This document shows, piece after piece, positions 25,351 through 36,580 of a stretch of DNA of 64,000 nucleotides (position 1 is its first letter; each line of letters begins with the position of its first letter). The position numbers and the translations under genes were made by a program. The DNA is taken from the NCBI RefSeq assembly GCF_021134715.1, contig NC_060020.1, positions 6,696,001-6,760,000 of the forward strand, given 5' to 3'. Origin of the DNA: Daphnia pulex (Eukaryota; Arthropoda; Branchiopoda; Diplostraca; Daphniidae). The notes beneath the pieces are model-generated. The model ran no database searches. It was not told the DNA's origin and saw only the letters and a list, made by a program, of their open reading frames with translations.

Positions 25351-26180
25351 TCTTTAAGGGAGGTTACGAAAAATTTAGTAAAAGAACATCGAACTTAAAA
25401 TACAAGAGCGTGATGTCTCAGAAATTTTAATTATTGGTAAATTTGCTTCATTGTTTGTTTTACTTATTTTTGGCCAAACTGAAAACGTGCCTAAATTTAT
25501 TCGCGTTAGCCCACAAAACTGTCTCTTCCTGCGGCCATACGAGATCTAAACAGTTCCATTGTTTTTAAAATCTCTGATATCAGATTTTACTAATCATAAA
25601 AAAAAATTATTTTTGGTTCGTGAAATTTGATAAGCCAAGAAAACTGAGTGAATAATGCAAGCATTACTAAAGTTCTCCTGTTATTTAAAAAACGGTAATG
25701 AATTATCCCTGATTTCCCAGAACTTTTCAAATGAGGAAACTCCTAGTTATTTAAATAGTAATAAAAGATGTATAAATCCCCCCCCCCCCACAAAATTAAC
25801 AACACTGAACGTAATACTAACACAAAAATAGCTTTCTTCAACACGGCGACATGAATTAAAGGCATTAAATTTCATTGAACAAGTTTTGACCGGAATAAAG
25901 AGAAATAAAAAAATAATAGGTGCATGATGCAAACATTTCAAACCAGTCGTACTTCCTTCGCCTGTTTGTGCTTTTTAAAACGCCTTCTTAATAACTTGGG
26001 AATCACGTATTTTTAGCACGAACAAATTTAATTTAGTTTACGCACAAGTTAAAAGTTTAAAAAGACTTACCTTGATTAGAATAACAACGTGACGAATTGT
26101 AGGCGAAGCACACAAAGCAGAAACAAAGCCAACGATGAACACTCCTCGAAAACTGTCAGACAGACTGCCTACAGCGGCCT
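25351..26180 (-). other. formin 5' leader with a 0.7-kb intron
   Basis: A strong donor on the minus strand, CAAG|GTAAGTCT (exon end at 26071), and an acceptor immediately before the formin ATG (CTTAAAG|A ATG, exon from about 25351) indicate an untranslated first exon at about 26180-26071 and an intron over 25352-26070. The intron contains a poly-C run (about 25779-25788). The leader exon start is estimated. Confidence 0.5.
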
Positions 26181-26931
26181 ACAGTTCAGTTTGCAGTTTG
26201 CACGTGCTCCGCAACCTTGAAAGCATGACCACATCGGAAGGTTGAGTAGGAAAGAATGAAAAATCCAAGAACTAGGAACTGGTTTCGCCACAATAATAGC
26301 TGCGGGCGTCGTTTGAAGGCGTATGCGATATTTTGCGGCCAATGCGACTTTATTTCCGATTGCTCAAATACGTCATCAGTCACGATCAATTGAGTATCAC
26401 TATTATTGAATTCTGCAGCTGCAGACAAGACAACAGGTAGTACAGTACAGCAGTAAGCAGCTGTGCTCCTGTCCTGTGGGCTTTTGTAGCGATGCACATC
26501 TGCGACAAAAACGATTAACTCGTAACACCACACGATTAATTTAACGTGCTTAATTACTAAAGAATATGGAAGATTCCACCCTAACCAGACTCAAAATGCC
26601 CAAGATGACAATTTATAACTCGGAATTTTTTATTTTCGATTGTATATTTTTTGAATCAAGGTCATCGAAAATTTTAATTCTGATTTCAAGCTACTACATT
26701 CCTTTTTCTCGTAAAAAAAACTGATAAAACTACAATCTAAACTATAAATTACTATAAAAAAGTAAACAAATAAAAAGTTTTTTGACAAACAAAAAAGCAA
26801 TTTGCATTATAATCTAATTTGTCCGAAGACAAATTATTAGACAAATTTCGACTGCTTGCTTGTGTCTGTTTTGAATCAGTGCTTCACTCAGTTCCGAGCT
26901 TATAGAATTAAATTTAGATAAGAAATAATCA
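26181..26931. promoter_or_regulatory. divergent promoter region, formin and Maf gene
   Basis: An interval of about 750 bp between the formin leader and the Maf start. It is GC-moderate on the left and strongly AT-rich from 26600. A 115-codon minus-strand frame (26533-26186) lies here without a recognisable domain and is probably fortuitous. Confidence 0.35.
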
Positions 26932-26967
26932 AAATATTATATTACCTATATAGGTAATATAATATTT
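26932..26967. repeat. perfect 36-bp palindrome
   Basis: The left 18 bases (beginning AAATATTATATTACC) and the right 18 bases are exact reverse complements with no spacer, centred on TATATA. The element ends 29 bp before the ATG of the Maf gene, so it is in the promoter or the leader. It could form a cruciform or, in RNA, a hairpin. Confidence 0.9.
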
Positions 26968-26996
26968 GTGAACAGTTTGCTGTGGAATTTACTAAA

Positions 26997-27982
26997 ATGT
27001 TGTGTGCTTACAAGACCTTGTTATCCAACAGAAGGGTGGTATTAGCTAGTGCATCAGAGCGTAGGAAGGAAATATTGGGTGGACTTGTAAGTTAGATTTA
27101 AGAAGTTAAAAAAAACATATCTCATTACTAATTCATTTAATTTACATTGCCTCAGGGTTTTCCTTTTGACGTTGTACAGTCTCCTTTTGATGAGGACAAA
27201 AATAGACCAAACACCAATGATCCAAAAGAATTTACACAGTGGACAGCATCCCAAAAAGCTCTAGCAATAATAGAAGATATGAAAACCCAAAGTAATCCAC
27301 CAGATTTTGTAATAGGAGCTGACACTGTTGTTTTTCTTGAGGATAAAATTTTGGGGAAACCAACAGACACTGAAAATGCTGTGGAAATGCTGAAAATGTA
27401 TAGTATAAACCTATATTGACAACTAATTCAAGGCTTGCATAACACTGTTCCTAAAAGATTATTGCATAATTTTGTTATACATTACATGAACTAAACTTAA
27501 AGAGAGTGACATGGTATGTAAGCCTTAAGTTGGTTTTCAAATTTAAACTAAATTTTGGTTTGGAAAAATATTTAAAGTGATGTTTCCATTTGTTGAACAT
27601 TTCCTTAGATTAAGTGGAAATGTTCATAGTGTTGTAACAGGACTTAGCATTCATTACAAAATGGAAGGTGGATACAAAGAGAGATTAACATCAGAGGTTA
27701 CCCAAGTTAAAATGGCTGCACTCAATGACCTAATCATATGTAGCTATGTGGCAACTGGAGAGCCACTGTAATGATAACTTAGTACAATATTGTTGATAAA
27801 AATATTAATTTAATTCATCTCCACATAGGGGTAAAGCAGGGTCGTATGGAATACAAGGTCTTGGTGGAAGTTTGATTGAGGCAATCAATGGAGATTATTA
27901 TAATGTGGTTGGATTTCCTCTTCACCGATTCACTGCTGAAATGGTTAGCATTTTACAAGAACTTAAAGAAGCAAATAATTAA
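26997..27982 (+). CDS. Maf/ASMTL-family nucleotide pyrophosphatase
   Basis: Maf proteins hydrolyse non-canonical or modified nucleoside triphosphates to monophosphates and pyrophosphate ('house cleaning' and dTTP/UTP pyrophosphatase activity). Four exons: 26997-27086, 27156-27397, 27609-27767, 27829-27982; 214 residues, the usual single-domain length, without the methyltransferase half of vertebrate ASMTL. Motifs: [14 protein letters not shown] near the N-terminus, the IGADTVV motif with the catalytic Asp, a [14 protein letters not shown] helix, and [26 protein letters not shown] at the end. The start ATG follows the 36-bp palindrome by 29 bp. The stop codon overlaps that of TRAPPC2 in the tetranucleotide TTAA. 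Confidence 0.93.
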
Positions 27983-28534
27983 CCAGTCAAGAACTTTCTC
28001 CCATAAAACAATGCTTTTTTTTCAAATGCTGGTGATCTTATTGGAGTATTGATTTCATAAAATGGATTCATTGAATGCTGAAATACAGATTTTAAAATAT
28101 TGGGAATTATCAGTAAGAAAAAATTGGTTTTTATTGAATTGTATACCTTTATATAAGTTTCATACATCTCCATAAAGTAGTTTTTGATTCCATCTTCATT
28201 CTTGATATCATGAAGCATTAAAAATCTTATTCGGCTAGCAGAAACAAATGCTGAAACAAACCATTCATTGAATTTGTCAACAATTTTTAAATAAAGTGCG
28301 TTGGTATTCCACATATGTTCATCGACTAAATCTAATGCGGCATGGGCAATAAACTGGCTGAGATGTCGGTGATCTTCTTTCTAGAAATGAAAACAGATTA
28401 AAACCTACAGAACATTGAACAGCTTTGAATGAATTAGAACACACCTTGGCTTCTTTGTTTGCAGGATTGAATTCCATTTCAAATAAGGGATTGTCATGAT
28501 GACCAACAATAACAAAATAGTAATTACCAGCCAT
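27979..28534 (-). CDS. TRAPPC2: TRAPPC2 / sedlin, TRAPP complex subunit
   Basis: Core subunit of the TRAPP complexes that tether ER-derived vesicles and activate Rab1. Three exons: 28534-28445, 28380-28147, 28077-27979; 140 residues, the same as human sedlin. Longin-fold landmarks: [52 protein letters not shown] and the C-terminal [16 protein letters not shown]. The start at 28534 gives MAGNYYF, matching the family N-terminus; an upstream in-frame ATG at 28543 is less likely. Tail-to-tail with the Maf gene, sharing two bases between stop codons. Confidence 0.97.
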
Positions 28535-29082
28535 AATTTTCAAGTGTATTTGACAGAAGTATTGAATACAAACTGTCTATTTGTCTATGGAGTCAATGGA
28601 GATGAAGTCAAGTAAGTCAACCAGCAAGCGCAGACGACAAACAATCCTCCTCTTTTCGTCTGCAGTCTGCTTATAAGATAACCGCGGGAAAAACTCAAAA
28701 GGATAGAACTCTTGCATTTTTCAGTTTTTTCTTAATAAATAAAAAAAAAATTCAATGTTTCCTGGTCTCTTAGACAATAATTTGTCATGTAAATTATTTA
28801 TCTTCATAATTCACAGAAAAATATGAGAAACATAGGCAAAACATGTTTATCTCTGGAGTCTTGAAATTGATTGGAAGAGAAGATTGTTTGTAAAACATAT
28901 AAACTGATATTTTCGTGTTCTGTTTAATTAAGTTTATTGTAACATCTAAACACGGCTTTTTGTTCTTTAATAGAATCATGAAGATATAGAAAAATGGGGA
29001 AACAATTTTGTTCAAACAAAATATAAATGTGGTGCTTTATAGATCAATGAACTATGGCTGTCTTTTATTTGGTAGATTACTA
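28535..29082. other. intergenic region upstream of TRAPPC2
   Basis: An interval of about 550 bp that should hold the TRAPPC2 promoter and the 3' untranslated region of the carbonyl reductase, both on the minus strand. It is AT-rich. I see no gene. Confidence 0.45.
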
Positions 29083-30166
29083 TTAAACCACCGTTGGAAC
29101 AGGTCCATTCACCCAATCAACAATCTGTTTTTCATACCAAACATAACCTCCTTTCGGTTCTTTTATGTTCGATGGTAGCAGAGCCAACCAACTTGGTGCA
29201 ACAGCACCTATAGGAAATAAATCAAAGAACACGATTAAAAACTTCGGGCGGCGGAAAAATTTCTCATTATTGCGGCTTTACCTTGCTCAATTGTCAGAGG
29301 CCCTTTATGGCTTGTCATATCAGTATCAACGTAGCCCGGATGAACTGAATTCACGACAATATCTTCACGAGAATCGTGATCAAAAGCTTTTTGTTGAATG
29401 CGCGTTAGAGCACTTATTCCGATTTTCGATGTAGAGTAAGCGCTATTCGGCCAACCTAATTTCTGGTGATTTCCTGTTTGAGCAGCCCTAAAGACAAATG
29501 TATTATGAAAAGGAGAGAACTATTTAACTTGATAGTATACTACATACTTCACAAAGTCTTCAATCATTTTCACAAGTTCTTCAACAGTCAAATCAGACGA
29601 GCTAAGTTTTTTTCGTAGTGCAACTGATACATCATCATCTCCTGGAATTTTACGCAAATGCCCAACAGAACTTGAAACATTAACTACTCTGGCATGTGGC
29701 TTAAGAAGAGGAAAGATTATGTTGCAAAATCTAAGGGTGTTGAAGAAATTTGTTCTCATAGTTAGAGTAGCTTGTTCAGAGAATGGTTCTGTTGCATCAT
29801 TCTTGAATGCAATTGCTGCATTGTTAACCAAAACATCTAAGCCTCCATATTCCGATTTTAGATAGTCTTTGAATCTCAGCACACTTGATTCATCATCAAT
29901 ATCAAGTTGGTGGAAGTTTGGCTGGAAGCCAAGTTTCTTTAATTCTTCTACAGCAGCTTTTCCTCTTCCTTCATCTCTTGATGTCACAAAAACATCACCA
30001 TCAAATTTAGCACAAAGCTCTTTAACAATTGCAAACCCAATGCCTTTATTTGAACCTGTAACCTAGTTTCAGGTAAAAATCAGTGTGATTAATTACAAAT
30101 AAACATAAGTAACAAAAGTAAATAAAGATTTTCACTTACCACAGCAACTTTTCTTGCATTAGACAT
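29083..30166 (-). CDS. carbonyl reductase, CBR1-like short-chain dehydrogenase
   Basis: NADPH-dependent cytosolic reductase of carbonyl compounds. Four exons: 30166-30140, 30062-29548, 29487-29282, 29207-29083; 290 residues. Rossmann motif VTGSNKGIG, structural NNAAIAF (NNAG-type motif), catalytic Ser region NVSSSVG and catalytic YSTSK (YxxxK). The segment inserted between the Ser and Tyr motifs is typical of monomeric carbonyl reductases (CBR1/CBR3). The substrate cannot be told from sequence. It is divergent from lipoyl synthase. Confidence 0.93.
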
Positions 30167-30842
30167 GATGATAATATTTATGACAATATAAATCTCAACC
30201 AAGCAAGTGTGATGACTGATGAGAAATAAGTAATCAGAAGCTTTAAAAGTCTGCTGTTATATACAGAAAAGTTTCAAAGGCAAGTGTCACGACAATTTGA
30301 AACATGCGCGTTGATATGGTAACATAAATTATAGCAAACAGTGATGACTCGACAGCTTCGTCATTCTAACGCAGATAATATATATCTTAAGCGACACGAA
30401 GCAAAACGCAAGGAGAACAAAGGCTCATAGCAACCGTGACTTATTAACAAAAAATATACCTAAAAATTTTTTTAAATAGAAAAATTAAAACAGTCCTTGA
30501 CTTAAACTTATTAATTTCAATAGAACGTTAGAGATAACATAACACCATAACATTATGTAATACAATACAACAGTCAACAGGTGGAAATTAGGTGCAGAAC
30601 TGCAGATCCTCCTCAATTTATTCTTCGTGTAAAATCATTAAGGCTTACGCATGGCTTACGGCGAAACATGCGCAATTGCGCATGCGCAATTGCGCATGCG
30701 CATTCCCCTTCCCCACCCGCCACCGCCAGGCGCCATATGATTACGTATATTCTAAGTTCTAAAATGTGTTTAGGGACTTGTGGAATTTAGGAAAACAAAG
30801 ATTCTAAACAAGCAGAAGCAGTCGACGCCTGCGATTAAAAAA
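30167..30842. promoter_or_regulatory. divergent promoter region, carbonyl reductase and lipoyl synthase
   Basis: A 676-bp interval between two divergent ATGs. The left two-thirds is AT-rich; the part from about 30640 to 30730 is GC-rich and carries the NRF-1-like repeat listed separately. Confidence 0.5.
30667..30703. promoter_or_regulatory. two overlapping-palindrome NRF-1 sites
   Basis: A 14-bp unit (ATGCGCAATTGCGC) is repeated about 2.5 times. It creates two complete TGCGCATGCGCA palindromes at 30677-30688 and 30691-30702, each a match to the NRF-1 consensus YGCGCAYGCGCR. They lie 140-165 bp upstream of the lipoyl synthase ATG, where a regulator of nuclear genes for mitochondrial proteins would be expected. 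Confidence 0.6.
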
Positions 30843-32383
30843 ATGGCAATCGGACACGGACATTACAAATTTTTTTGTGGAAGGACACTATTTAATGTGA
30901 GGAATAAACTATGAAATAATATGTAAACCTATGTTACAAATTTACCTTGTAATTTCAACAAGCTAAATTTTTCAGTCTCTAGGAACTAGGTACCTTGTCG
31001 CATTGCAGTACAGCTCAACAGCAGTAGGCACAAATAATGCCAAATCCAGTACTTCAAAAATTAAAGAACGCTTGGAAAATGGACCCGATTTCTCAGATTT
31101 TGTACAGGGAAAGGTTTCTAGTGATGAAAACTGGAAAGATTATGCTGGAAAACTTGTGAGGGAAAAAGGTGACAAACGTCTGAGACTACCACCTTGGCTG
31201 AAAACAGAAATTCCAGTTGGCAAAAACTTTGCCAAATTGAAAGAGAATTTGAGGGGACTTAATTTACACACAGTGTGTGAAGAAGCAAGGTGCCCAAATA
31301 TTGGGGAATGTTGGGGAGGGGGACCAGATGCAACAGCTACTGCCACAATCATGGTAAAAAAAAGTTTTCAGAACATTTCATTTAAAAACCTATAACCTTT
31401 CAAATGCAGCTTATGGGTGATACATGTACACGAGGTTGCAGATTTTGCTCAGTAAAAACTTCCAAAGCACCACCTCCTCTCGATCCAAATGAACCAGTTA
31501 ATACAGCAATAGCCATTGCAGCTTGGGGACTTGATTATGTTGTATTGACATCTGTAGATAGGGATGGTATTATGAATTGAATTGATAATAATGATGACTA
31601 GCTAATATGTTCAATTCTCTCAATAGATTTGCCTGATCAAGGATCTAACCATTTGTCCCAAACTGTTAGTGAATTAAAACAGAGGTAAATAATATAAATA
31701 TAAACACATACTGCTTATACCACAAACGATCCTACAAACCTAGAAAGCCAGAGCTGTTGGTCGAATGTCTGACACCCGATTTCCGTGGTGACCGTGATTG
31801 TGTTGAACGTATAGTGCGATCTGGATTGGACGTTTTCGCACACAACATTGAGACGGTGGAAGAATTAACTTGGTTGGTTAGAGATCCAAGAGCTAAATAT
31901 CAGTGAGTACATGTTATTGTGCTTATAGTGTCACAATATTTATACTCATTTCAACATTTTTCTCGCAGACAGTCTATGGATGTTTTGCGTTATGCAAAAC
32001 AAGTGCGACCCGATGTGGTGACTAAAAGTTCGATAATGCTAGGTTTAGGAGAAACCGATGACCAAGTTCGGAAAACTTTAGAAGGTATTATATCTCAGTT
32101 ATATTCAGCGTTCTTTTCTATCATAATCAATATATTTCCCATTGAAGATTTACGTGCTGCGAATGTAGATTGCGTAACTCTAGGGCAGTACATGCAACCG
32201 ACAAAGCGTCACTTAAAGGTGACTGAATACGTGACACCGGAGAAATTCGCGCAATGGGAAAGCGTTGGAAAGGAACTCGGCTTTCTATACACTGCTAGCG
32301 GTCCTTTGGTGCGAAGTTCATATAAAGCTGGAGAATTTTTCATTAAAAATATTATACAAAACGCCAAGAAAAGTAGAGTTTAA
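30843..32383 (+). CDS. LIAS: lipoyl synthase, mitochondrial
   Basis: Radical-SAM enzyme that inserts two sulphur atoms into octanoyl groups on lipoate-dependent proteins in mitochondria. Seven exons: 30843-30896, 30976-31353, 31410-31566, 31627-31684, 31744-31902, 31969-32084, 32148-32383; 385 residues. The N-terminus is basic and hydrophobic, suiting mitochondrial import. The auxiliary cluster motif is [12 protein letters not shown] (CX4CX5C), the radical-SAM motif is CTRGCRFC (CX3CX2C), and the C-terminal RSSY serine motif is present, so all iron-sulphur ligands are intact. The first exon is inferred from phase and ATG; the rest is certain. Confidence 0.96.
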
Positions 32384-32397
32384 CTATATACATTTGG

Positions 32398-32403
32398 AAT
32401 AAA
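32398..32403 (+). terminator. poly(A) signal AATAAA
   Basis: AATAAA only 14 nt after the lipoyl synthase stop codon, implying a very short 3' untranslated region. Confidence 0.5.
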
Positions 32404-33388
32404 TGTCTGTAAATTTAATTCAATCACTTTTGTTCATCTGTTTATAGTTATTAGAAAATAGTACAAATAAAAAAATTAGGTCCACTTATTCTTCTCTTTT
32501 GGGAAAATAAGCACGATTGCTAAGACAGGCACTAACTGACTAACACGATGAATGTAAAGTTATTACAAAAATGACAGCTACTAATGAAGGGGGCGGAAAT
32601 GGGCATTTCAGCTCCCATTCGGCTGAAGTAGATCCTACTAAGTGCTATTTAGACTTTCATTATTACTGATCACCGGATGTGGGTTCGGGAGATAACTTCC
32701 TCACCAAAGAGGGTGATAACATTGATGTTATGAACGAAATCTTTTTCAATGGTTCACGGCTGATTTATTTAAATAAAATACACTTGAAAAATACGAAGAA
32801 AAATAATAAAATAACGACTAGCACACTCGGCAACGAGCAATGCCTTATGAAGAAAAAAATCACCGTTATATTAACCCCCGATTGCCTTATTCCTCTCAAA
32901 TTGGTAAAGTGAAGAAAATGGAAGTAAAGATGAGTTTTTCATGTCTTTCAATACTGACGATTTGAAATTAGACTGGCCAATAGGCTGGCCGATCACGTGA
33001 CTAGGGATCCAAATTTAAATTCAAGAATTTTTGCGATATCCAAAGGCACGCGCATCAGACCAAATAGAAAAAAACAAAACACCACAAAACCATTTTCAAA
33101 GATGTAACCTTACTCATGACGATTAATGCTCAGATATTTTAGCTTTGCAAATGATGTAACATCCAACACGGAATTTTAGAGAATTTTTAGGGGTGGTATT
33201 TCGCTCTTGAGACATGAAATAGTATTAAATGGACATACCCGAAACTGCGTTCCGTTCTACTGAATAGCACACTAAACGTGTTACAATGACAACCTCTTTC
33301 TTTCCTTGTTCTGTTTGCATATCAAATCATTAATGTTCGTTCATTCATTTTTCTTATAAACCGCACATAAATTTTGAACAGCAATCGA
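32404..33388. other. convergent intergenic region, LIAS and calnexin
   Basis: An interval of nearly 1 kb between two stop codons; most is probably the calnexin 3' untranslated region on the minus strand. It contains a CACGTG E-box near 32994. A 77-codon plus-strand frame at 32679 has no domain and is probably fortuitous. Confidence 0.45.
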
Positions 33389-36273
33389 TCAATCTTTTCG
33401 GGCTCGTCGACGAGTTCCCTTCTCAACTGCAGGTTCCTGAAAGAAAAAAAGCAAATATTTAATTTAGCTGTAATTATCGTTATGGCATGTGTTTTTATCT
33501 TACTTCAGGAACTGCAGCATCTTCTGAACCTTCTTCTTCGGCTTCGTCATCTTTGGCATTATCATCGTCTTTGACTTCATCTTCTTCCCCTTCTAACGGA
33601 GGCACACCTTCACTCTCATCCTCATTTTGTTGGTCATCACCTCCTTCGTCATCTTCACCGGCTTCATCTGTTTTTTTCTGTAGAGCGGCACGAGCGGCAT
33701 CTTGTTTTTCCTTTGCGTTAAATAGATAAGTCATTGAAAAGAAAGTTGCAACGAGACGAGCTAGAATAAATTGCATATTTAGGATTAACTTGGCGGTATC
33801 TCCTTTACATGCAATTATTCAGAATCGCTCATTTCGAGGGAGCAATACAAATAGAGAAGCTTTGATATATACCTGGGAATTGCAGCAGAATGTGAAGATC
33901 AGCACTAAAGGCAGGCCGACAACAATTACGTACACAGCCCAGAGCCATGGGTTTTTATTGGTGTAATTCATCAAACGTTGAACTACGCTTTCCTACAGCA
34001 AATATAAATCAAAATACTGAATATACAATACTAGCGAAAAAACTACGCCAAAGCACATAATAATACGAGTGGAGCGAGAGTAGGAGCAGTAAGAGCGTTT
34101 TAACCGACGGGGTAGGCTAAAATTGTCTTTTTTTAAAGACTACCTCAACAACTCTGCGCCACAGAAACCAGACGTAGAGTGTAACTGGCAAGGAGAGATA
34201 CATGCCATACACCATGAATGCATTCTCTTTCTTGTTCATCCACCGTCGAACGCTCTCAGCGAACGCCTAAAGCCAGGAAGATATGACAAAACAAGGGATT
34301 GTTTGCGAGTCGAGAGGTAGACATTTTCCTCCGATGAACGCTTAAAATAATCTTTTGACGAACGACAACCGTTTCCTACACGAGTCTGCTTTAAAGGCAT
34401 TTCCACCCCATGTGAATCTAACCTGTTCTTCATCTGGACTGTTCACCCATCGAACCAAGTAGATCAGAAAGATGAAAAGTGGACAGAAAGCGACGATCCC
34501 ATAAAATGGCCAAAACCATTCGCTACTATTAGTCCAGCGACCCCATTTCTGAAGCCAATGCCAAGGCTTATGAAAATTCCATCCGTCCGACTAACGGTGA
34601 TGAACAGGCAAGAATATTACTTTTGCTTACAATGTGTGGTGAATTGAATACCAAACTCTCGCCTCACAACGTCAATAAATTTGATTGAATTAAAGTATCA
34701 AAAGAGGAATAAAAGCTTACCTGATCTCTATCGACGAGATTCCTCTTCAGATCAAATGTTTCAGCTGCCCATTGTTCAGAGACGATTTTGTCGTCGGTGA
34801 TGATGAAGTTGTCAAACAGGATGTTATCCGACATGGACCAAATCTCAAGACCCACCGCACCCTAAAGACCGACAAAAAATGTGTTATGTACTAACAATAA
34901 AGTGGTCAATTAGACAAAGCTTACAATTGAAGCCATGTTGAAGGGATGCTTGTCTTCGAAAAAGTCGGGGTTAGGGATCCGGCGTGGTCTCCATTTACCG
35001 CGATAATTTGGGTTATCAATCATGGCTGCTCGCCACTTGCCTTTGAACTTGGGGTTAGCCTTCATCGGAGCCTTCCATAGCCCACAGCCGGGAGCAGATT
35101 CACAAGACGGGTTGTTAATGAGGGGAGCCTCCCACGTGCCATCCATATCTTCATCCCAGTCTTCAGGTTTCTCAGCGCTAGGATCAGGAATCATTTCAGG
35201 TTCATCATCCAACCAACCATCTGGCTTGACGGCATCTGCATCAGCAACTTGTTCGGGTTCATCTTCATCCCAGTCGTCTGGCTTCTTCGCATCAGGATCA
35301 GCAATTTTCTCACGTTCGTCCCAATCATCAGGCTTACGATCTTCAGGATCATCAATTTCGGAAGGAGGGTTCACAGGTGGAGAGAAATCTTCTAAGAGAG
35401 TTCCTTTGTTGACAATTTTGTAATCAACGGACACATCGAAGGTGTTGTCGGGATGAATCATAAGTGTGTACAAATGAGGCTTTCCATCCTTGAAATATTC
35501 GTCGAGTCTAGTATTAGGCTTCTTAGCGTGCTTTTCAGAGAAAGAACCATCTTTGGGATTTTTGTGTTGGAAAATGAAGTGTAACTAGAAAAAGAAAAAC
35601 ATTACTCAAATGTTAAAAAGATTTTCATTAGTTTGCACCAACCTTGTGATCATTTCCACATTTGTCGGGGCCAAACATAATTGTGTATGGTGTCTTGTCT
35701 GTAAACTGAGACAACCTCATTCCTGTTTCCTGAGTTAACAGCTTAATGTAAGCTCCACCACATTCTTGTCCATTCTGGAATGTAACATCATACTGCACAA
35801 TCAATGGTTTGTTTGTGAAAACAAATGGTCTGTCTAATGGAGCAGAAATGGCAGCATGTTTCGCTTTTGATTTCAACACCAAACCTAAATCACCCTTCAA
35901 ACCATCTTTCATCAATGATTCAACAGCCCATTTTCCTACATACAAAATACAATTTAATGTCTATTAGAAAGTTCAAGCACATAGTTAAGTATCACAATTG
36001 CTTACCATCATATTTGGCAATTTCTTCATCAATCCCTTCTTTCTTAGCTTGAGAACGAATCCATTTGGCTTCGAATTCTTCAGGGACATCAAAGTGCTCA
36101 GCGAAATAAATGTGGCCATTAGGTGTAGGGCTTACATAAACTACTTCCTCTGTTTCTTCTGCAACACCTTCAGGAAGCTCTTCAGTAACTGTTGCCTCTT
36201 CTCTGTCGTCATCGTCACATCGCACCGCAATACTTAAACACAGCCATAAGGCTATTAAGAGAATTAGTCTCAT
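33389..36273 (-). CDS. calnexin, ER lectin chaperone
   Basis: Type I membrane chaperone that holds monoglucosylated glycoproteins in the ER. Constant exons: 36273-36006, 35935-35643, 35584-34925, 34861-34721, then one of three alternative transmembrane exons, then 33710-33504 and 33436-33389. With the canonical exon (33992-33873) the protein has 578 residues. Order: signal peptide ([17 protein letters not shown]), lectin domain ([22 protein letters not shown]), P-domain with four KPDDWDE-type and four [11 protein letters not shown]-type repeats, lectin end ([17 protein letters not shown]), transmembrane helix, acidic cytosolic tail, and a basic end ([10 protein letters not shown]) like the ER-retention end of other calnexins. 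A leader intron lies upstream. It is divergent from PIBF1. Confidence 0.96.
33873..33992 (-). other. calnexin canonical transmembrane exon C
   Basis: A 120-nt, phase 0-0 exon, 40 codons, encoding [15 protein letters not shown] and the helix [18 protein letters not shown] ending FCCNSQ. This is the form that matches vertebrate calnexin, where the helix starts PWLWVVY and ends FCC. Confidence 0.85.
34144..34266 (-). other. calnexin alternative transmembrane exon B
   Basis: A 123-nt, phase 0-0 exon with a TTTAG acceptor and GTAGTC donor, 41 codons. It encodes [15 protein letters not shown] followed by a hydrophobic helix ([19 protein letters not shown]) and RRVVE. It aligns with exon C ([14 protein letters not shown] plus helix). 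Confidence 0.75.
34423..34590 (-). other. calnexin alternative transmembrane exon A
   Basis: A 168-nt, phase 0-0 exon with a TAG acceptor and GTTAGA donor, 56 codons. It encodes a Trp-rich lumenal segment ([13 protein letters not shown]), a hydrophobic helix ([20 protein letters not shown]) and a charged end (NSPDEEQ). It is related in layout and sequence to exons B and C and can replace either without a frame change. Confidence 0.75.
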
Positions 36274-36580
36274 TTCTGGAAGGTTCGCGACAACACCCTG
36301 TAAGAAAGACAAAAGGGCGAACGGATTAGAACTGTATAATCGATAAAACAAAATATTAAATGTTTTTAATTAAATGAGTTAACACATTCAAAGAGCATTA
36401 TCTCCTTACATGTAGTGCCACGTTTGAGAATAAAATAAAGAGCCTTTCTTACCACTGTGTCGGAAACGTTTTAAATATTCACCGGCACAGTCTAATCCAC
36501 AAGACTAACTGCCGAATGCCGAATGCCCTGAAGCAAAAACGCCGAATACGTGTATAGAAGAGGGGCGGAGCTTCGTGACA

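Noticed and set aside
26186-26533. Minus-strand open frame of 115 codons upstream of the formin
   Set aside because: It lies in the divergent promoter region with no domain; the formin leader exon and donor nearby explain the region better.
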